Source of the DNA: Nodosilinea nodulosa PCC 7104
Lineage (GTDB): Bacteria; Cyanobacteriota; Cyanobacteriia; Phormidesmidales; Phormidesmidaceae
Assembly: GCF_000309385.1 (NCBI RefSeq)
Contig: NZ_JH976537.1
Location: 647,426 to 711,425 of the forward strand
Direction of reading: 5' to 3'
Length of the DNA: 64,000 bases
Position 1 is the first letter of the stretch. Every line of letters starts with the position of its first letter. The translations under genes were made by a program, and so were the position numbers. The notes beneath the pieces are model-generated. The model was not told where the DNA came from. It worked only from the letters and a program-made list of their open reading frames with translations, and made no database searches. Below, piece after piece: positions 35,545-44,493 of this stretch.

Positions 35545-37634
35545 GCCCCCTCCGCCCGCTGCACAATACCGATGAAGGCGTCTTCCAGCGAGAAGGGGAT
35601 GGGTCGGGCCGACTGCACCTCAATATCGGCCTCAGCCAGCCAGCGGTGGATCTCGTCGAGTTCGCGCTCGGGATGGTCGAGCACCAGGTGGAGGCGATCG
35701 CCAAAAATGGCCACCCGCCAGGGCTCCAGCCGCTCTTTGAGAAAGTCTGAGGCGGCCTGGGTCTGGCCCGACACCAGCTCGATCAGCTGCCCGGGCTGGC
35801 TGGTCTTGATGCCGCTGGGGGAACCCTGGGCGACGATCACCCCCGCCACCATGAAGGCCATGGTGTTGCAGTTTTCCGCTTCTTCTAGGTAGTGGGTGGT
35901 GACCAGAATGGCGGTGCCGCGCCGGGCAAAGTCGCGAATTAGCCGCCAGAACTGCCGCCGCGCCAGGGGGTCTACGCCGGAAGTGGGTTCGTCTAAAAAC
36001 AAAATATCCGGCTCGTGCATCACCGAGGCCCCAAAGGAGACCCGCTGCTTCCAGCCCCCCGGCAGGCTGCCGGTGGTCAAGTTTTCGCGCCCCGCCAGGC
36101 CGCAGGTTTCGAGCACCCAGTCGATTTTTTCGCGCCGCAGCTTTTTGGGCACGCCGTAGACGCCGCAGTAAAACTCCAGGTTTTGCAGAATGGTGAGGTC
36201 GTCGTAGAGGGTAAATTTTTGGCTCATGTAGCCAATCCGCGATCGCACCTCCGAGCGGTTGAGATCGCTGGTTTGCCCGGCCAGCTCGATCTCGCCGCCG
36301 CTGGCGGGCAGCAGGCCGCAGAGCATTTTAATCGTCGTGGTTTTGCCCGCCCCGTTGGCCCCCAGCAGGCCGTAGATTTCGCCGTAGCGCACGGTAATGT
36401 CAACACCTTTCACCGCCTGAAAACTGCCGAAGGTTTTTTGCAGCCGGTGGGTATCGATCGCTCGTCCGCCCTTCTCCTTGCCCGAGCGGTAGGCCGGAAA
36501 CTCCAGGTAGGCCGGATCCAGGCCCTGCTGGCGCAGCTGGTTGACAAACACATTCTCCAGGGTGGGTTCATCCTGGCGCAGGTCTTTGAGGGCGATGTCG
36601 TGCTGGGCCAGCACCGCGCGAATCTGCTGGTCGCCCCGCTCGGCATCGGTGACCATGACGTCGAGGCGATCGCCAAAGGTCTGAATATCGACGATCGCAG
36701 AGGCATCCCCCGCTGTCGCCGCTCCCTTAGAAAGGGGTCTCTCGGTACCCCGGTTCAAGCCACCCCCCTTCCCAGGGGGGGCAGGGGGGATCGCTTCTGA
36801 GGCAATGCTGTCCGAGGGATCCCCCGCTGTCGCCGCCCCCTTAAAAAGGGGGCTCTCAGTACCCTGGACTTGACTCAAAGCCCTTTCTGCTTCATCCAGC
36901 GACTCCGCTCGCACCTCCATCCGCCGCAGCCCCAGATTGTCCCGCAGCTCCTGCACCGTGCCGATCTGCTGAATTTCTCCGGCGTAGATCAGGGCGATGC
37001 GGTGGCAGCGCTCGGCCTCATCCAGGTAGGGGGTGGCGGCCACCACGGTGACGCCCTCCGCCGCCACTGCCGCCAGCAGGTCCCAAAACTCCCGCCGCGA
37101 CACCGGGTCAACTCCGGTGGTGGGCTCATCCAGCAGCAGCACCTGGGGCCGGGCCACCAGGGCGCAGCAGAGGGCCAGCTTTTGCTTCATGCCGCCGGAG
37201 AGCTGCCCGGCCAGGCGATCGCGAAACCGATCGAGGTCTACCCGCTGGAGTAGAGATCTGGCGCGGGACTCAAACTCGGCCCCTTCCACCTGGCGCAGCC
37301 CCGCCGAGTAGCGCATGTTTTCTTCAATGCTGAGGTCGGCGTAGAGGGAAAATTTTTGGGTGACGTAGCCGAGATCCAGCCGGGCGTTGCGGGGCGCGGT
37401 GCCCAGCACGTTGACCTCCCCGCTGGTGGACTCCATCACCCCGGCGAGAATTTGAAAGGTGGTGGTTTTGCCCGCCCCATCGGGGCCAATCAGGCCAAAA
37501 ATTTCCCCTGGCTGCACCGCAAAGTCGATGCCCTTGAGGGCTTCGACGGCTCCGTAGCGCTTGCGGAGCGACCGGACAGCGATCGCGCTTGTCTGGGCTG
37601 CGATCGCGGCGGGCGGTTGAGACAGCACCATCAC
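35541..37634 (-). CDS. Dual-NBD ABC exporter ATPase (YbhF-like)
   Basis: 697 residues with two nucleotide-binding domains. NBD1 (about 17-245) has GPDGAGKTT, LSGGMKQKL, LLLDEPTTGVD, and TPYLDEAERC in which the switch His is replaced by Pro. NBD2 (about 395-620) has GANGAGKTT, LPGGWKQRV, FLDEPTSGVD and TTHYLEEAENC with an intact His. NBD1 therefore looks catalytically weakened. The inter-domain linker (about residues 255-310) is enlarged by an in-frame non-coding-type repeat (36705-36864). It overlaps the HlyD gene and the permease by 4 bp each, forming a tight operon. Confidence 0.92.
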   Translation of the reverse strand: MMVLSQPPAAIAAQTSAIAVRSLRKRYGAVEALKGIDFAVQPGEIFGLIGPDGAGKTTTFQILAGVMESTSGEVNVLGTAPRNARLDLGYVTQKFSLYADLSIEENMRYSAGLRQVEGAEFESRARSLLQRVDLDRFRDRLAGQLSGGMKQKLALCCALVARPQVLLLDEPTTGVDPVSRREFWDLLAAVAAEGVTVVAATPYLDEAERCHRIALIYAGEIQQIGTVQELRDNLGLRRMEVRAESLDEAERALSQVQGTESPLFKGAATAGDPSDSIASEAIPPAPPGKGGGLNRGTERPLSKGAATAGDASAIVDIQTFGDRLDVMVTDAERGDQQIRAVLAQHDIALKDLRQDEPTLENVFVNQLRQQGLDPAYLEFPAYRSGKEKGGRAIDTHRLQKTFGSFQAVKGVDITVRYGEIYGLLGANGAGKTTTIKMLCGLLPASGGEIELAGQTSDLNRSEVRSRIGYMSQKFTLYDDLTILQNLEFYCGVYGVPKKLRREKIDWVLETCGLAGRENLTTGSLPGGWKQRVSFGASVMHEPDILFLDEPTSGVDPLARRQFWRLIRDFARRGTAILVTTHYLEEAENCNTMAFMVAGVIVAQGSPSGIKTSQPGQLIELVSGQTQAASDFLKERLEPWRVAIFGDRLHLVLDHPERELDEIHRWLAEADIEVQSARPIPFSLEDAFIGIVQRAEGA
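36705..36864. repeat. In-frame repeat insertion in the ABC ATPase linker
   Basis: Two 46-bp direct repeats (36705-36750 and 36819-36864; 4 mismatches), each with the hairpin-like CCCTTA-aaa-GGGG, lie 114 bp apart (38 codons). Between them is the palindrome CCCCCCTTCCCAGGGGGG. This is the kind of repeat usually seen between genes, but here it is translated. Confidence 0.75.
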
Positions 37635-38917
37635 TTTTCCTCCGCCTCGTCCAGCAAAATCTCGCCGTCGGCGGGCATGCCCGGCTTGGCAAACCCGCTG
37701 GGGTTCTCAATCGCCAGCTTGAGGCCAAACACCTGGGTGACGCGATCGTCCTTAAAGTAAATGTTTTCGGGCGTAAACGAGGCCTCGGTGTCCACCGCTG
37801 TCACCGTGGCATCGAGCGGCTGATCGGGGGCGGAATCCAAAAACACCCGGGCCGCCTGCCCCACACTCACCTGCCCCAACTCGCCTTCGGGAATGTAGCC
37901 GCGCAGGTACAGGTCACTCAAATTCACCACGGTCAGCACCGTAGTGCCGGTGGAAATCACCTCCCCTGGCTCCACGGTGCGGTTGAGCACCACCCCGGCA
38001 ATCGGGCTGGTAATGTCCAAATCGTTGAGTCGGGCCGCAATTTCGGCCTGGGCCGCCTGGGCCTGCTTGAGGTCGGCCTGGGCGGCGGCAAGCTGGGCGC
38101 TGGCCTGCGATCGCTGGGTTTGCAGCCGGTTGATCTGGGCCGTGCGAATGTCGGGGTTTAGCCCGCTGGTCTGGGCCTGGGTCAGGGCACCCTGGGCCGC
38201 GCTCACCTGCTGCTGGGCCGCCGCCACCGAGGCCTGCCGCGCCGCCAGGGTTTCCTGGGCGGTCTCAAACTGGGTTTGGGCCTGGTCATACTGCTGCTGG
38301 GCGATCGCCCCTTGAGCCACCAGGGCGGCAAAGCGATCGCGATCGCTGCGGGCCAGCTCTAAGGATGACTTCGCCTGCTGAACCTGGGCCTGGGCCTCGG
38401 CCAGCTGAGCCCGCGCCGTGGCCACCGAGGCCTCTGACTGGTTGATGCGCCCGGTGGAATCGCCCTGGGACTGCTGGAGGGTGAGCTGGGCCTCTTTAAT
38501 CTGGCTGTCGACCACCGCCATCTGGAGCTGGGCCTGGTTGACCTGCTGCTGAGCCGCCGCCACCTTAGCCTTGGCCGCCTCCAGCTGGGCCTTTAGCTCG
38601 GCATCGTCAAGGCGCGCAATCACCTGCCCCGCCTGCACAGTGTCTCCCTCGCGCACCGTTACCTCGGCAATGCGTCCGCCTACCTTGGCGCCCAGATCGG
38701 TGTCGTAACCTTCAATGCGCCCGCTCAGCTGAATGGCGCTGTCGTCGGGGCGGGTGAGCCAGTAGCGAAGCCCAACCCCTGCCGCAACCAGCAGCAGCGC
38801 CAGGGGAATCAAAAATTTCAGCTTTGATTTCAGCCCTTTTTGGGAAGATTTTTCTGGGGTAGATGGGGCCGGCGGTTGCGGCTCGGCACCAGATTGAGGC
38901 GGGGCCAGCTGAGTCAT
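37631..38917 (-). CDS. HlyD/YbhG-like membrane fusion protein
   Basis: 428-residue periplasmic adaptor. The start at MTQLAPPQSG (38917) precedes a Pro-rich cytoplasmic stub and one TM helix (FLIPLALLLVAAGVGLRYWL). The biotinyl-lipoyl half (GRIEGYDTDLGAKVGGRIAE, VQAGQVIARLDDAELKAQLE) opens a very long Ala/Gln coiled-coil hairpin (about 95-280), and SPIAGVVLNRTVEPGEVIST follows as the second lipoyl half. It links an inner-membrane ABC exporter to the outer envelope. First gene of the operon, divergent from a TetR gene across a dyad at 38949-38966. Confidence 0.93.
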   Translation of the reverse strand: MTQLAPPQSGAEPQPPAPSTPEKSSQKGLKSKLKFLIPLALLLVAAGVGLRYWLTRPDDSAIQLSGRIEGYDTDLGAKVGGRIAEVTVREGDTVQAGQVIARLDDAELKAQLEAAKAKVAAAQQQVNQAQLQMAVVDSQIKEAQLTLQQSQGDSTGRINQSEASVATARAQLAEAQAQVQQAKSSLELARSDRDRFAALVAQGAIAQQQYDQAQTQFETAQETLAARQASVAAAQQQVSAAQGALTQAQTSGLNPDIRTAQINRLQTQRSQASAQLAAAQADLKQAQAAQAEIAARLNDLDITSPIAGVVLNRTVEPGEVISTGTTVLTVVNLSDLYLRGYIPEGELGQVSVGQAARVFLDSAPDQPLDATVTAVDTEASFTPENIYFKDDRVTQVFGLKLAIENPSGFAKPGMPADGEILLDEAEEK

Positions 38918-38948
38918 GGCGAACGTCCCTGAACAGCAGATATTCAAA

Positions 38949-38966
38949 CTATACGGTGTAGTATAG
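38949..38966. promoter_or_regulatory. Candidate TetR-type operator
   Basis: Dyad CTATAC-GGTGTA-GTATAG (perfect 6-bp arms, 6-base spacer) in the 115-bp divergent space between the exporter operon and the tetR gene. The position is right for a repressor acting on both promoters. Confidence 0.55.
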
Positions 38967-39032
38967 ATCGAAAAGGCCCTGTGTCTAGTGCAGTGACTTG
39001 CCTGCCAGCATCAATCCTTGGAGATCGCGGTT

Positions 39033-39653
39033 ATGGATACCCTGTCAGCCTTAACTCCGGCGGCAAAACTGAAGCGAGAGCAAATTTTGCAGGGGGCGCT
39101 GCAAATGTTTTTGCAGGAAGGCTTTGAGGGCACCAGCATGGATCGGGTGGCGGCGGCGGCAGGGGTCTCCAAAATTACGATTTATAAACACTTCCAGGAT
39201 AAAGAAGGGGTGTTTAAAGCCCTGGTGGAGCGGGTGACGGCCCAGCGCTTTCAGACTGTATTCGGCAACCTTTCCTTTGCCGACGACCCCGAGGTGGTGC
39301 TGCGCCACCTGGCCCACAACCTGCTGGATATGATGGCCATCGACGAGGAATACATTGCCTTCCTACGGCTGATCATTGGCGAGTCGGGGCGGTTTCCTGA
39401 ACTGGCTCAGCTGTTTATTCGCGCTCTGCCCCAAAAGGTTTGGGCGCTGCTGGGCAACTATTTTGCGGCCCATCCTGAGCTTCATCTCAGCGATCCCGAG
39501 GCGACCGCGCGCATCTTCATGGGGGCGCTGATGAGCTACGTGCTGACCCAGAAAATTCTCCACGGCCAGGCGATCGCGCCCATGAGCCCAGACCTGATGA
39601 TCGACTGCCTGATCGACACTTTGATTCAGCCGCCATGCCAGGGCAGCGCTTGA
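39033..39653 (+). CDS. TetR/AcrR family transcriptional regulator
   Basis: 206 residues from MDTLSALTPAAKLKREQ. The N-terminal helix-turn-helix (about 15-60) reads QILQGALQMFLQEGFEGTSM then VAAAAGVSKITIYKHFQDKE, the standard TetR DNA-binding domain. The C-terminal helical ligand domain includes DEEYIAFLRLIIGESGRFPE. It is divergent from the HlyD/ABC exporter operon and most likely represses it until an exported compound binds, as CecR does for ybhGFSR in E. coli (by analogy). GGAG lies about 10 bases before the ATG. Confidence 0.92.
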   Translation: MDTLSALTPAAKLKREQILQGALQMFLQEGFEGTSMDRVAAAAGVSKITIYKHFQDKEGVFKALVERVTAQRFQTVFGNLSFADDPEVVLRHLAHNLLDMMAIDEEYIAFLRLIIGESGRFPELAQLFIRALPQKVWALLGNYFAAHPELHLSDPEATARIFMGALMSYVLTQKILHGQAIAPMSPDLMIDCLIDTLIQPPCQGSA

Positions 39654-39689
39654 AGGGTTTGCTGGGCCTCGCACCTCTAGGTCGGGGGG

Positions 39690-40439
39690 CTACAGCGCCT
39701 TTTCGACCCGTCTCAGGGCGGTAATCACGCTGAGCAACCACAGCAGGCCCACCACCATGCCGACTAGAACATCGCTGGGCCAGTGGGCGCCCAGCACCAG
39801 GCGCGAGCTGATGATCATAGCCATCCAGGTCACCATGGCCAGCACAATCAGCAGCCTTTCGGCGCCGCTGCGCGAGGCCCGGCACCACAGGTAGGTGAGC
39901 AGTCCGTAGACCGTAATTACCACCACCGTATGGCCCGACGGAAACGAGTGCAGGCCCGAAGCCGCCACCCCGCCCGCGATTGAATCCGGGCGATCGCGGT
40001 TCCAGTAGCCCCAGCCAATCCACACCAGGGTAAATTGCAGCCCGTAGGCCGCCGCCATGGTGGCGGCCAGCACAGGGCGCGATCGCGCCACCATAATGCC
40101 GATAAATACGCCCACCACCGGCAGCATGCCGAGCAAGTTTCCCGGCGATTCCCAGGTAATGGCCCGCGAAAAGCTCAGCGGTAGGCGATCGGCCAGCAGG
40201 GGCGACAGGCGATCGTCCCAGGCCTGTAGCCCCCGGTCAGCATAGGCTTCGGCCCCAACGGTAAGGGCCAGAGTGGCCAGGGCACACAGCCCAAACCCCA
40301 GGGCTAGCGTGCCTGCCCATCGGCGCCAGACCTTTGATGGCACCTGGCGGCTGTCTCGCCAAAACCGATACCAACCCCGTCTCAAAACGTGAACCGTTAC
40401 CCAGCGCGCCATAGGACGTTCAATTACCAAAGGTCGCAA
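39690..40439 (-). CDS. PAP2 family phosphatase, membrane-bound
   Basis: 249 residues with about five TM helices. The acid phosphatase/PAP2 signatures are the motif-1 end NRDRP, motif 2 HSFPSGHT and motif 3 SRLVLGAHWPSD, with catalytic His and Asp in place. Such enzymes dephosphorylate lipid phosphates (phosphatidate, undecaprenyl diphosphate) at the outer face of the plasma membrane; the substrate here is not clear. Met1 (40439) and Met10 (40412) are both possible. The 111-bp repeat lies 10 bp upstream of Met1, in the promoter zone. Confidence 0.9.
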   Translation of the reverse strand: MRPLVIERPMARWVTVHVLRRGWYRFWRDSRQVPSKVWRRWAGTLALGFGLCALATLALTVGAEAYADRGLQAWDDRLSPLLADRLPLSFSRAITWESPGNLLGMLPVVGVFIGIMVARSRPVLAATMAAAYGLQFTLVWIGWGYWNRDRPDSIAGGVAASGLHSFPSGHTVVVITVYGLLTYLWCRASRSGAERLLIVLAMVTWMAMIISSRLVLGAHWPSDVLVGMVVGLLWLLSVITALRRVEKAL

Positions 40440-40449
40440 TTAATATCGG

Positions 40450-40560
40450 CTAGTACTCAAAGGCGGAAATATATCGACTATTCCAGCTCGCTTGGCTCCC
40501 TCGCCCCCCTGCTCCCTGGCGATTGGCAATAGTCCCCATACTTGTGCCGCAGTATACTAG
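40450..40560. repeat. 111-bp dispersed repeat, copy 2
   Basis: Same length and ends (CTAGTACTC ... TACTAG) as 25640-25750, about 86% identical without gaps. It occupies the region immediately upstream of the PAP2 gene. Confidence 0.8.
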
Positions 40561-40643
40561 CTAGATCTGGCCAGAAAATGTGCGGTGGCCTCCCGCCGTA
40601 GCCCTAGGAAAGCCCGCCCAATTTCAGGGGATTTCTCGGCTGA

Positions 40644-41474
40644 TTAAGGAGAAATGCGGCGATAGCGGGCCTGAACTTCCAGGTGCAGACCGTAGGCGAC
40701 CAGGCCAAGGGCAACAACGCCCATGAGCCAGGCACCGTAGGGGCGCTGTTGAATAGCCTGGAGCGCCCCCTCGGTGGTCTTGGCCTGGCTGGGGTCAGAC
40801 CAGTGGGCCGCCTCAATGAAAAAGTAGCCGACGATAATAGCCACAACCCCTTTAGCTGTGAGGCCAAATCGTCCGATGCGGGTCACCCATCGTTCGGTAT
40901 TTGGACTCATTTGAGATAGCTTGAGCTTGCGGCGAAACTGGGTGGAATAGGCGCGATAAAAGCAGTAGAAACCGTAGGCCGCACTTGCCACTCCAACGGC
41001 GGCAACCAGCCACCGGCCAAAGGGTTGAGACAGCAGGGTAGCCGTTTGCTCCTGGCTGCCGGAGCCGCTGCTGCCTGAGGAATGGCCGAAGACTATCTTC
41101 AGCGCCGACAGGGCCAAACCACCGTAAATTAATCCACTCACCGCGTAGGAAAGGCGTCTGCCGATGGCCCCCGCGCCGCTGTCCTGGTTTTCGGGGTCTT
41201 TGATGGCCTGCACAAACCGCCAGAGCACGTACCCCAACAGCCCCAGGGCAACCAGAAAAAGCATCAGCTTGCCAAAGGGTTGCGATGCGATCGCCTGAAA
41301 CGCGCCCTCGGACCCCGTTACCCGGCCGCCCCAGTCGAACGCCGCCATCACGGCCAGCAGCCCAACGATGATGTAGACCAGTCCTTTGGCCGCATAGCCA
41401 AATCGCGCCAGCCGCTCAATCCATTTCTCTGGCTGCTGTCCATCGGGGGTCAATTCTTGAATGTCCATGGGCAT
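40644..41474 (-). CDS. DUF1206 family membrane protein
   Basis: 276 residues arranged as three tandem units of two helices. RFGYAAKGLVYIIVGLLAVM and RFGLTAKGVVAIIVGYFFIE repeat the DUF1206 signature, and the middle unit (AIGRRLSYAVSGLIYGGLAL) follows the same plan. FxKxxLFxxAxGLxGYxxWR (QPFGKLMLFLVALGLLGYVL) and related blocks recur. The function is unknown. It carries an AGGA upstream of the ATG. No operon partner. Confidence 0.88.
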   Translation of the reverse strand: MPMDIQELTPDGQQPEKWIERLARFGYAAKGLVYIIVGLLAVMAAFDWGGRVTGSEGAFQAIASQPFGKLMLFLVALGLLGYVLWRFVQAIKDPENQDSGAGAIGRRLSYAVSGLIYGGLALSALKIVFGHSSGSSGSGSQEQTATLLSQPFGRWLVAAVGVASAAYGFYCFYRAYSTQFRRKLKLSQMSPNTERWVTRIGRFGLTAKGVVAIIVGYFFIEAAHWSDPSQAKTTEGALQAIQQRPYGAWLMGVVALGLVAYGLHLEVQARYRRISP

Positions 41475-42005
41475 CGTCCTGGTAGCACCTAGTCCGCTCG
41501 ATTACTTCAGTGATTGGAACCCGCCAAAGGACATAGATCCGTCGGCAAATGTGCAGCAATCCTTTCGAAAACGTGAGCACAGTAGGCTGAAAGTAATAGA
41601 TTTATAGCCCTTAGAGAAACCTGAACCATCCTTCTGGCGCTAGAGCTTTTGCGGAGCCCGTCTCTATCTTTTGATGTTTTGTCAATCACAAAATACGAGT
41701 AGAAGGATGCCAAATAGGAGCAGCAGAGGGCTTTGGGGCGACGGCAGCAACCTAAAGATGACTCCATGGGTAGAAGCAAGGCAAGTTCCTTTTCCGTAGA
41801 CTCCTCATAGATAGGAAAAAACAAGAGCGCAGAAGCAGGCTATTGTCTTTGCTTTTACATGTTTATTTTGTCTGTGTCGTCCTAGGGCAGATTGTCCTGG
41901 GTGTTTAGCTCACCGAATCTAGCTGACTGGATTCTAAAGCGAAAATACCTGCGGAGCATACCCCTAAGCCGAGCTAACCGCTGTGATTAAAACTAGGAGT
42001 TTGCT
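41475..42005. other. Intergenic region without a recognised gene
   Basis: 531 bp, AT-richer than average. A minus-strand open frame at 41507-41824 has no family resemblance, unusual Cys/Ser-rich composition and no good ribosome site, so I do not call it. The divergent promoters of the DUF1206 and holin-like genes must lie here; an AGGAG lies 6 bases before the latter's ATG. Confidence 0.45.
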
Positions 42006-42458
42006 ATGTGGAGTATCTTTTTGTCTGGCCTAGCCACGGCCTTGAGTCTATTAGTCGCTGATTTAATAGTCCCCGGCATCACGATCGATACGATTACAGC
42101 AGCGGCGATCGCTGCCGCCGCCGTGGGCATTGTCAATGCCTTCGTAAAACCGTTCCTACAAACCCTGACGGTGCCGATCAACGTCGTCAGCTTTGGAGCC
42201 TTTTCCCTAGTCGTCAACGGCCTATGTCTGTGGATCGCGTCCTTAGCCGTGCCGGGATTCTATGTGCGAGGCATTCTAGGATTTTTGCTGGGGCCGGTCG
42301 TAATTTCCGCAGTCAGCACGTTTTTGGACAGCTACCTCGACAAAAAAGCCCCTGCGTTTATGAAGGAGCGCTCTGAGCTAAATCCCGGCGGCAGCCCATC
42401 TCAGCTATCTGTGAAAGAAAGAGCTGAACTCAGTGCCGACGGGAATTCTCAGGGTTAG
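42006..42458 (+). CDS. Phage holin family IV-like membrane protein
   Basis: 150 residues with four TM helices (about 5-28, 30-50, 58-85, 90-112). It starts MWSIFLSGLATALSLLVADL and has AVGIVNAFVKPFLQTLTVPI, PINVVSFGAFSLVVNGLCLW and GFYVRGILGFLLGPVVIS, the pattern of the bacterial 4-TM 'holin IV' superfamily. These are usually housekeeping membrane proteins rather than phage lysis factors. The C-terminal 35 residues are hydrophilic and repeat KERSEL/KERAEL. AGGAG stands before the ATG. Confidence 0.85.
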   Translation: MWSIFLSGLATALSLLVADLIVPGITIDTITAAAIAAAAVGIVNAFVKPFLQTLTVPINVVSFGAFSLVVNGLCLWIASLAVPGFYVRGILGFLLGPVVISAVSTFLDSYLDKKAPAFMKERSELNPGGSPSQLSVKERAELSADGNSQG

Positions 42459-42522
42459 CAGTTAGGGCAAACCCCAATCCTTTTCCGCCGCTTGATACTC
42501 CAGAATTTTAAGGTCAAAGCTG

Positions 42523-42831
42523 ATGAGCCGATATTCTGTTTCTGCAAAACTGCTGGCACTGTTTTCTGGAGTGTCAATTCTCTCCTTTGGGGTGAGCTAT
42601 CAAGCTGCAAAGATTTGGATCAGAGGCGGTGCGCTGCCCCTAGCTGAACGTGCACAGGTGATGCAGACCCAGCGATCGCTGACGGGTCTTCCCATCAAAC
42701 AGGTTGAGCAATCTTTAGATCAGGCCAGTTTTCAGTTTCTGACCACGTCGGCTTACAGTTTAATTACCCCTGCTTCTGATCAACCTGCTACAGCCGAAGC
42801 CGCCAGCCTTGTCAGTATGGCAGGGGGATAG
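42523..42831 (+). CDS. Hypothetical protein with N-terminal signal anchor
   Basis: 102 residues, not recognised. The N-terminal hydrophobic stretch (LLALFSGVSILSFGVSYQAA) could be a signal peptide or anchor. The rest is hydrophilic with QTQRSLTGLPIKQVEQSLDQ. It follows the holin-like gene by 64 bp on the same strand and may be co-transcribed. No strong ribosome site seen. Confidence 0.5.
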   Translation: MSRYSVSAKLLALFSGVSILSFGVSYQAAKIWIRGGALPLAERAQVMQTQRSLTGLPIKQVEQSLDQASFQFLTTSAYSLITPASDQPATAEAASLVSMAGG

Positions 42832-42988
42832 TCCTGCAGCAGCCCGCAGCAAAATGATGCAGGCTGACCTCTAAACACTCGGTTCAAAAAGTCAGCCCGG
42901 TTAAAAGATGTTAAAGCTTGGCTAGCAGCACATCTTTGGGTTTTGACCACAATTAGGTGCCGCTAGCCTGCCTAAATCATTAGTTTCC

Positions 42989-43147
42989 CTAGCGTTTAAC
43001 AATAATCCAAACCGCGTGGATAATACCGGGGATATAGCCCAGAATTGTTAGCAAAACGTTGATCCAAAACTGGAGTCCAATTCCCTCCTGAAGAAACACC
43101 CCCAGCGGCGGTAGCAAAATGGCTACTAAAATCCTTACAAAATCCAT
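42989..43147 (-). CDS. YqaE/Pmp3 family small membrane protein
   Basis: 52 residues, found by reading the minus strand directly. It starts MDFVRILVAILLPPLGVFLQ and continues with FWINVLLTILGYIPGIIHAV before WIIVKR. This is the two-helix Pmp3/YqaE/stress-induced hydrophobic peptide signature (PPLGVF...N..L...GYIPG..HA). Homologues respond to salt, cold or membrane-potential stress. A small gene in a 500-bp space between larger ones. Confidence 0.92.
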   Translation of the reverse strand: MDFVRILVAILLPPLGVFLQEGIGLQFWINVLLTILGYIPGIIHAVWIIVKR

Positions 43148-43335
43148 GGGTTATCCTTTAAGACTTGATCATCTGCTTCTGATTAAATGCCAAGCCTGAC
43201 GGGGTTTCATCTTTCTACAGACAGAAATTTGCCGTCAGAGAAACTTTAGACATAGAAATAAATAGTTGATTCGATCCGCTTAGATCGCCTTGCAGCAGCG
43301 CTAAATGTAAAAAAACAATATCTAAAGGATTTTCG

Positions 43336-44355
43336 TTGAAATTTAACCAGTGGATAAGCTTACTAGTACTGGGGGTTTGCCTTTACATATCCTGGCAAAT
43401 TCGGAGCGTGCTGCTACTGGCTTTTGCGGCTGTTACGTTTGCCGTTGTGCTAAATCGCGCCGTCAGGCTGCTTCAGGAAAGGATTCCCGATCGCAGAGCA
43501 GCAGTGCTAATTTTGACGAGTTCTGTATTTTTAGTTGTAGCAGCCCTAGGGGTCATTATTGTGCCCCCATTTTTTAATCAGCTACAAGACCTGCTTGGCC
43601 TCACCAGTCAGATCGTTGATCGGGCGCAGGTCTGGATTGAAAAACTGGGCGGGATGATTCCAGGATTTGCTATTCAAGACCTCCAGGGCGTGGAAACCAT
43701 CCTTAACCAGCTGCGAACCGCCGATTTGGAGATGATGTTTAGCCGCTTCTTTACCTGGTTTTCAAACACCCTAACCATCGTACTCAACCTGCTTTTGGTC
43801 ACGGCACTGATCATTATGATGCTGCTAAACCCAAAGGCCTACCGGGGAATGTTTCTCAAGATCTTTCCTTCGTCCCGCCGAGGGCAGGTAGATCGAGTGC
43901 TAGACGACTGCGAGGGCGCGATCGCTGGCTGGTCTATTGGCATTCTGTTTAATATGACGGTCATCGCCACCATGAGCATGGTCGGCCTCTGGATTTTGGG
44001 CATTCCGCTGGCCTTTGCCAACGGCCTGCTGGCCGGGCTGCTCGCTTTTATACCTAACATTGGCCCGGTTTTGAGCGTAGTGCCCCCCGTGGCGATCGCC
44101 CTGCTGGAAGGCCCCTGGAAGGCGCTTGCAGTCGTAATTCTCTACGTTGTGATTCAGCAGGTTGAGAGCAATATTTTAACTCCGCTGGTGATGAAAAAGC
44201 AGGTTTCCCTGCTGCCGGCCATGACGCTGCTGTCTCAGGTCACATTTGCCGTGTTCTTCGGATTTTTGGGGCTACTTTTGGCCCTGCCGCTGACCCTGAT
44301 CATTCAGCAATGGCTGAATGAATTTTGGGTAAAAGACTTTCTAGATCAGCACTAA
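43336..44355 (+). CDS. AI-2E/PerM family membrane transporter
   Basis: 339 residues beginning at a TTG with AAAGGA about 7 bases upstream. About eight TM helices. RNRAVRLLQE-type cytoplasmic segments, VIIVPPFFNQLQDL, the GWSIGILFNMTVIATMSMVG region and FIPNIGPVLSVVPPVAIALL, then QQVESNILTPLVMKKQVSLL, are the family's conserved blocks. Members export signals such as AI-2 or exchange ions; the substrate here is unknown. Adjacent to the Pmp3-like gene, in divergent orientation. Confidence 0.92.
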   Translation: MKFNQWISLLVLGVCLYISWQIRSVLLLAFAAVTFAVVLNRAVRLLQERIPDRRAAVLILTSSVFLVVAALGVIIVPPFFNQLQDLLGLTSQIVDRAQVWIEKLGGMIPGFAIQDLQGVETILNQLRTADLEMMFSRFFTWFSNTLTIVLNLLLVTALIIMMLLNPKAYRGMFLKIFPSSRRGQVDRVLDDCEGAIAGWSIGILFNMTVIATMSMVGLWILGIPLAFANGLLAGLLAFIPNIGPVLSVVPPVAIALLEGPWKALAVVILYVVIQQVESNILTPLVMKKQVSLLPAMTLLSQVTFAVFFGFLGLLLALPLTLIIQQWLNEFWVKDFLDQH

Positions 44356-44493
44356 TGATCAGCACTAATACTGCCAGGCAGAAGTGAGAAGGCCCTGAAA
44401 CTTTTGATGAAAAGCGATCGCGCCCCCTTGGAGGCCTGCAAACAGATACGGTAGTATCGGCAGTGAACTTGAGCAACTGGGAGAACTGGGCCA

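Noticed and set aside
41507..41824. 105-codon minus-strand frame in the DUF1206/holin gap
   Set aside because: Cys/Ser-rich composition and no plausible fold; treated as non-coding.
42006..42458. Prophage, suggested by a holin-family protein
   Set aside because: No phage structural, integrase or lysis genes nearby. This 4-TM family is widespread as a housekeeping membrane protein.
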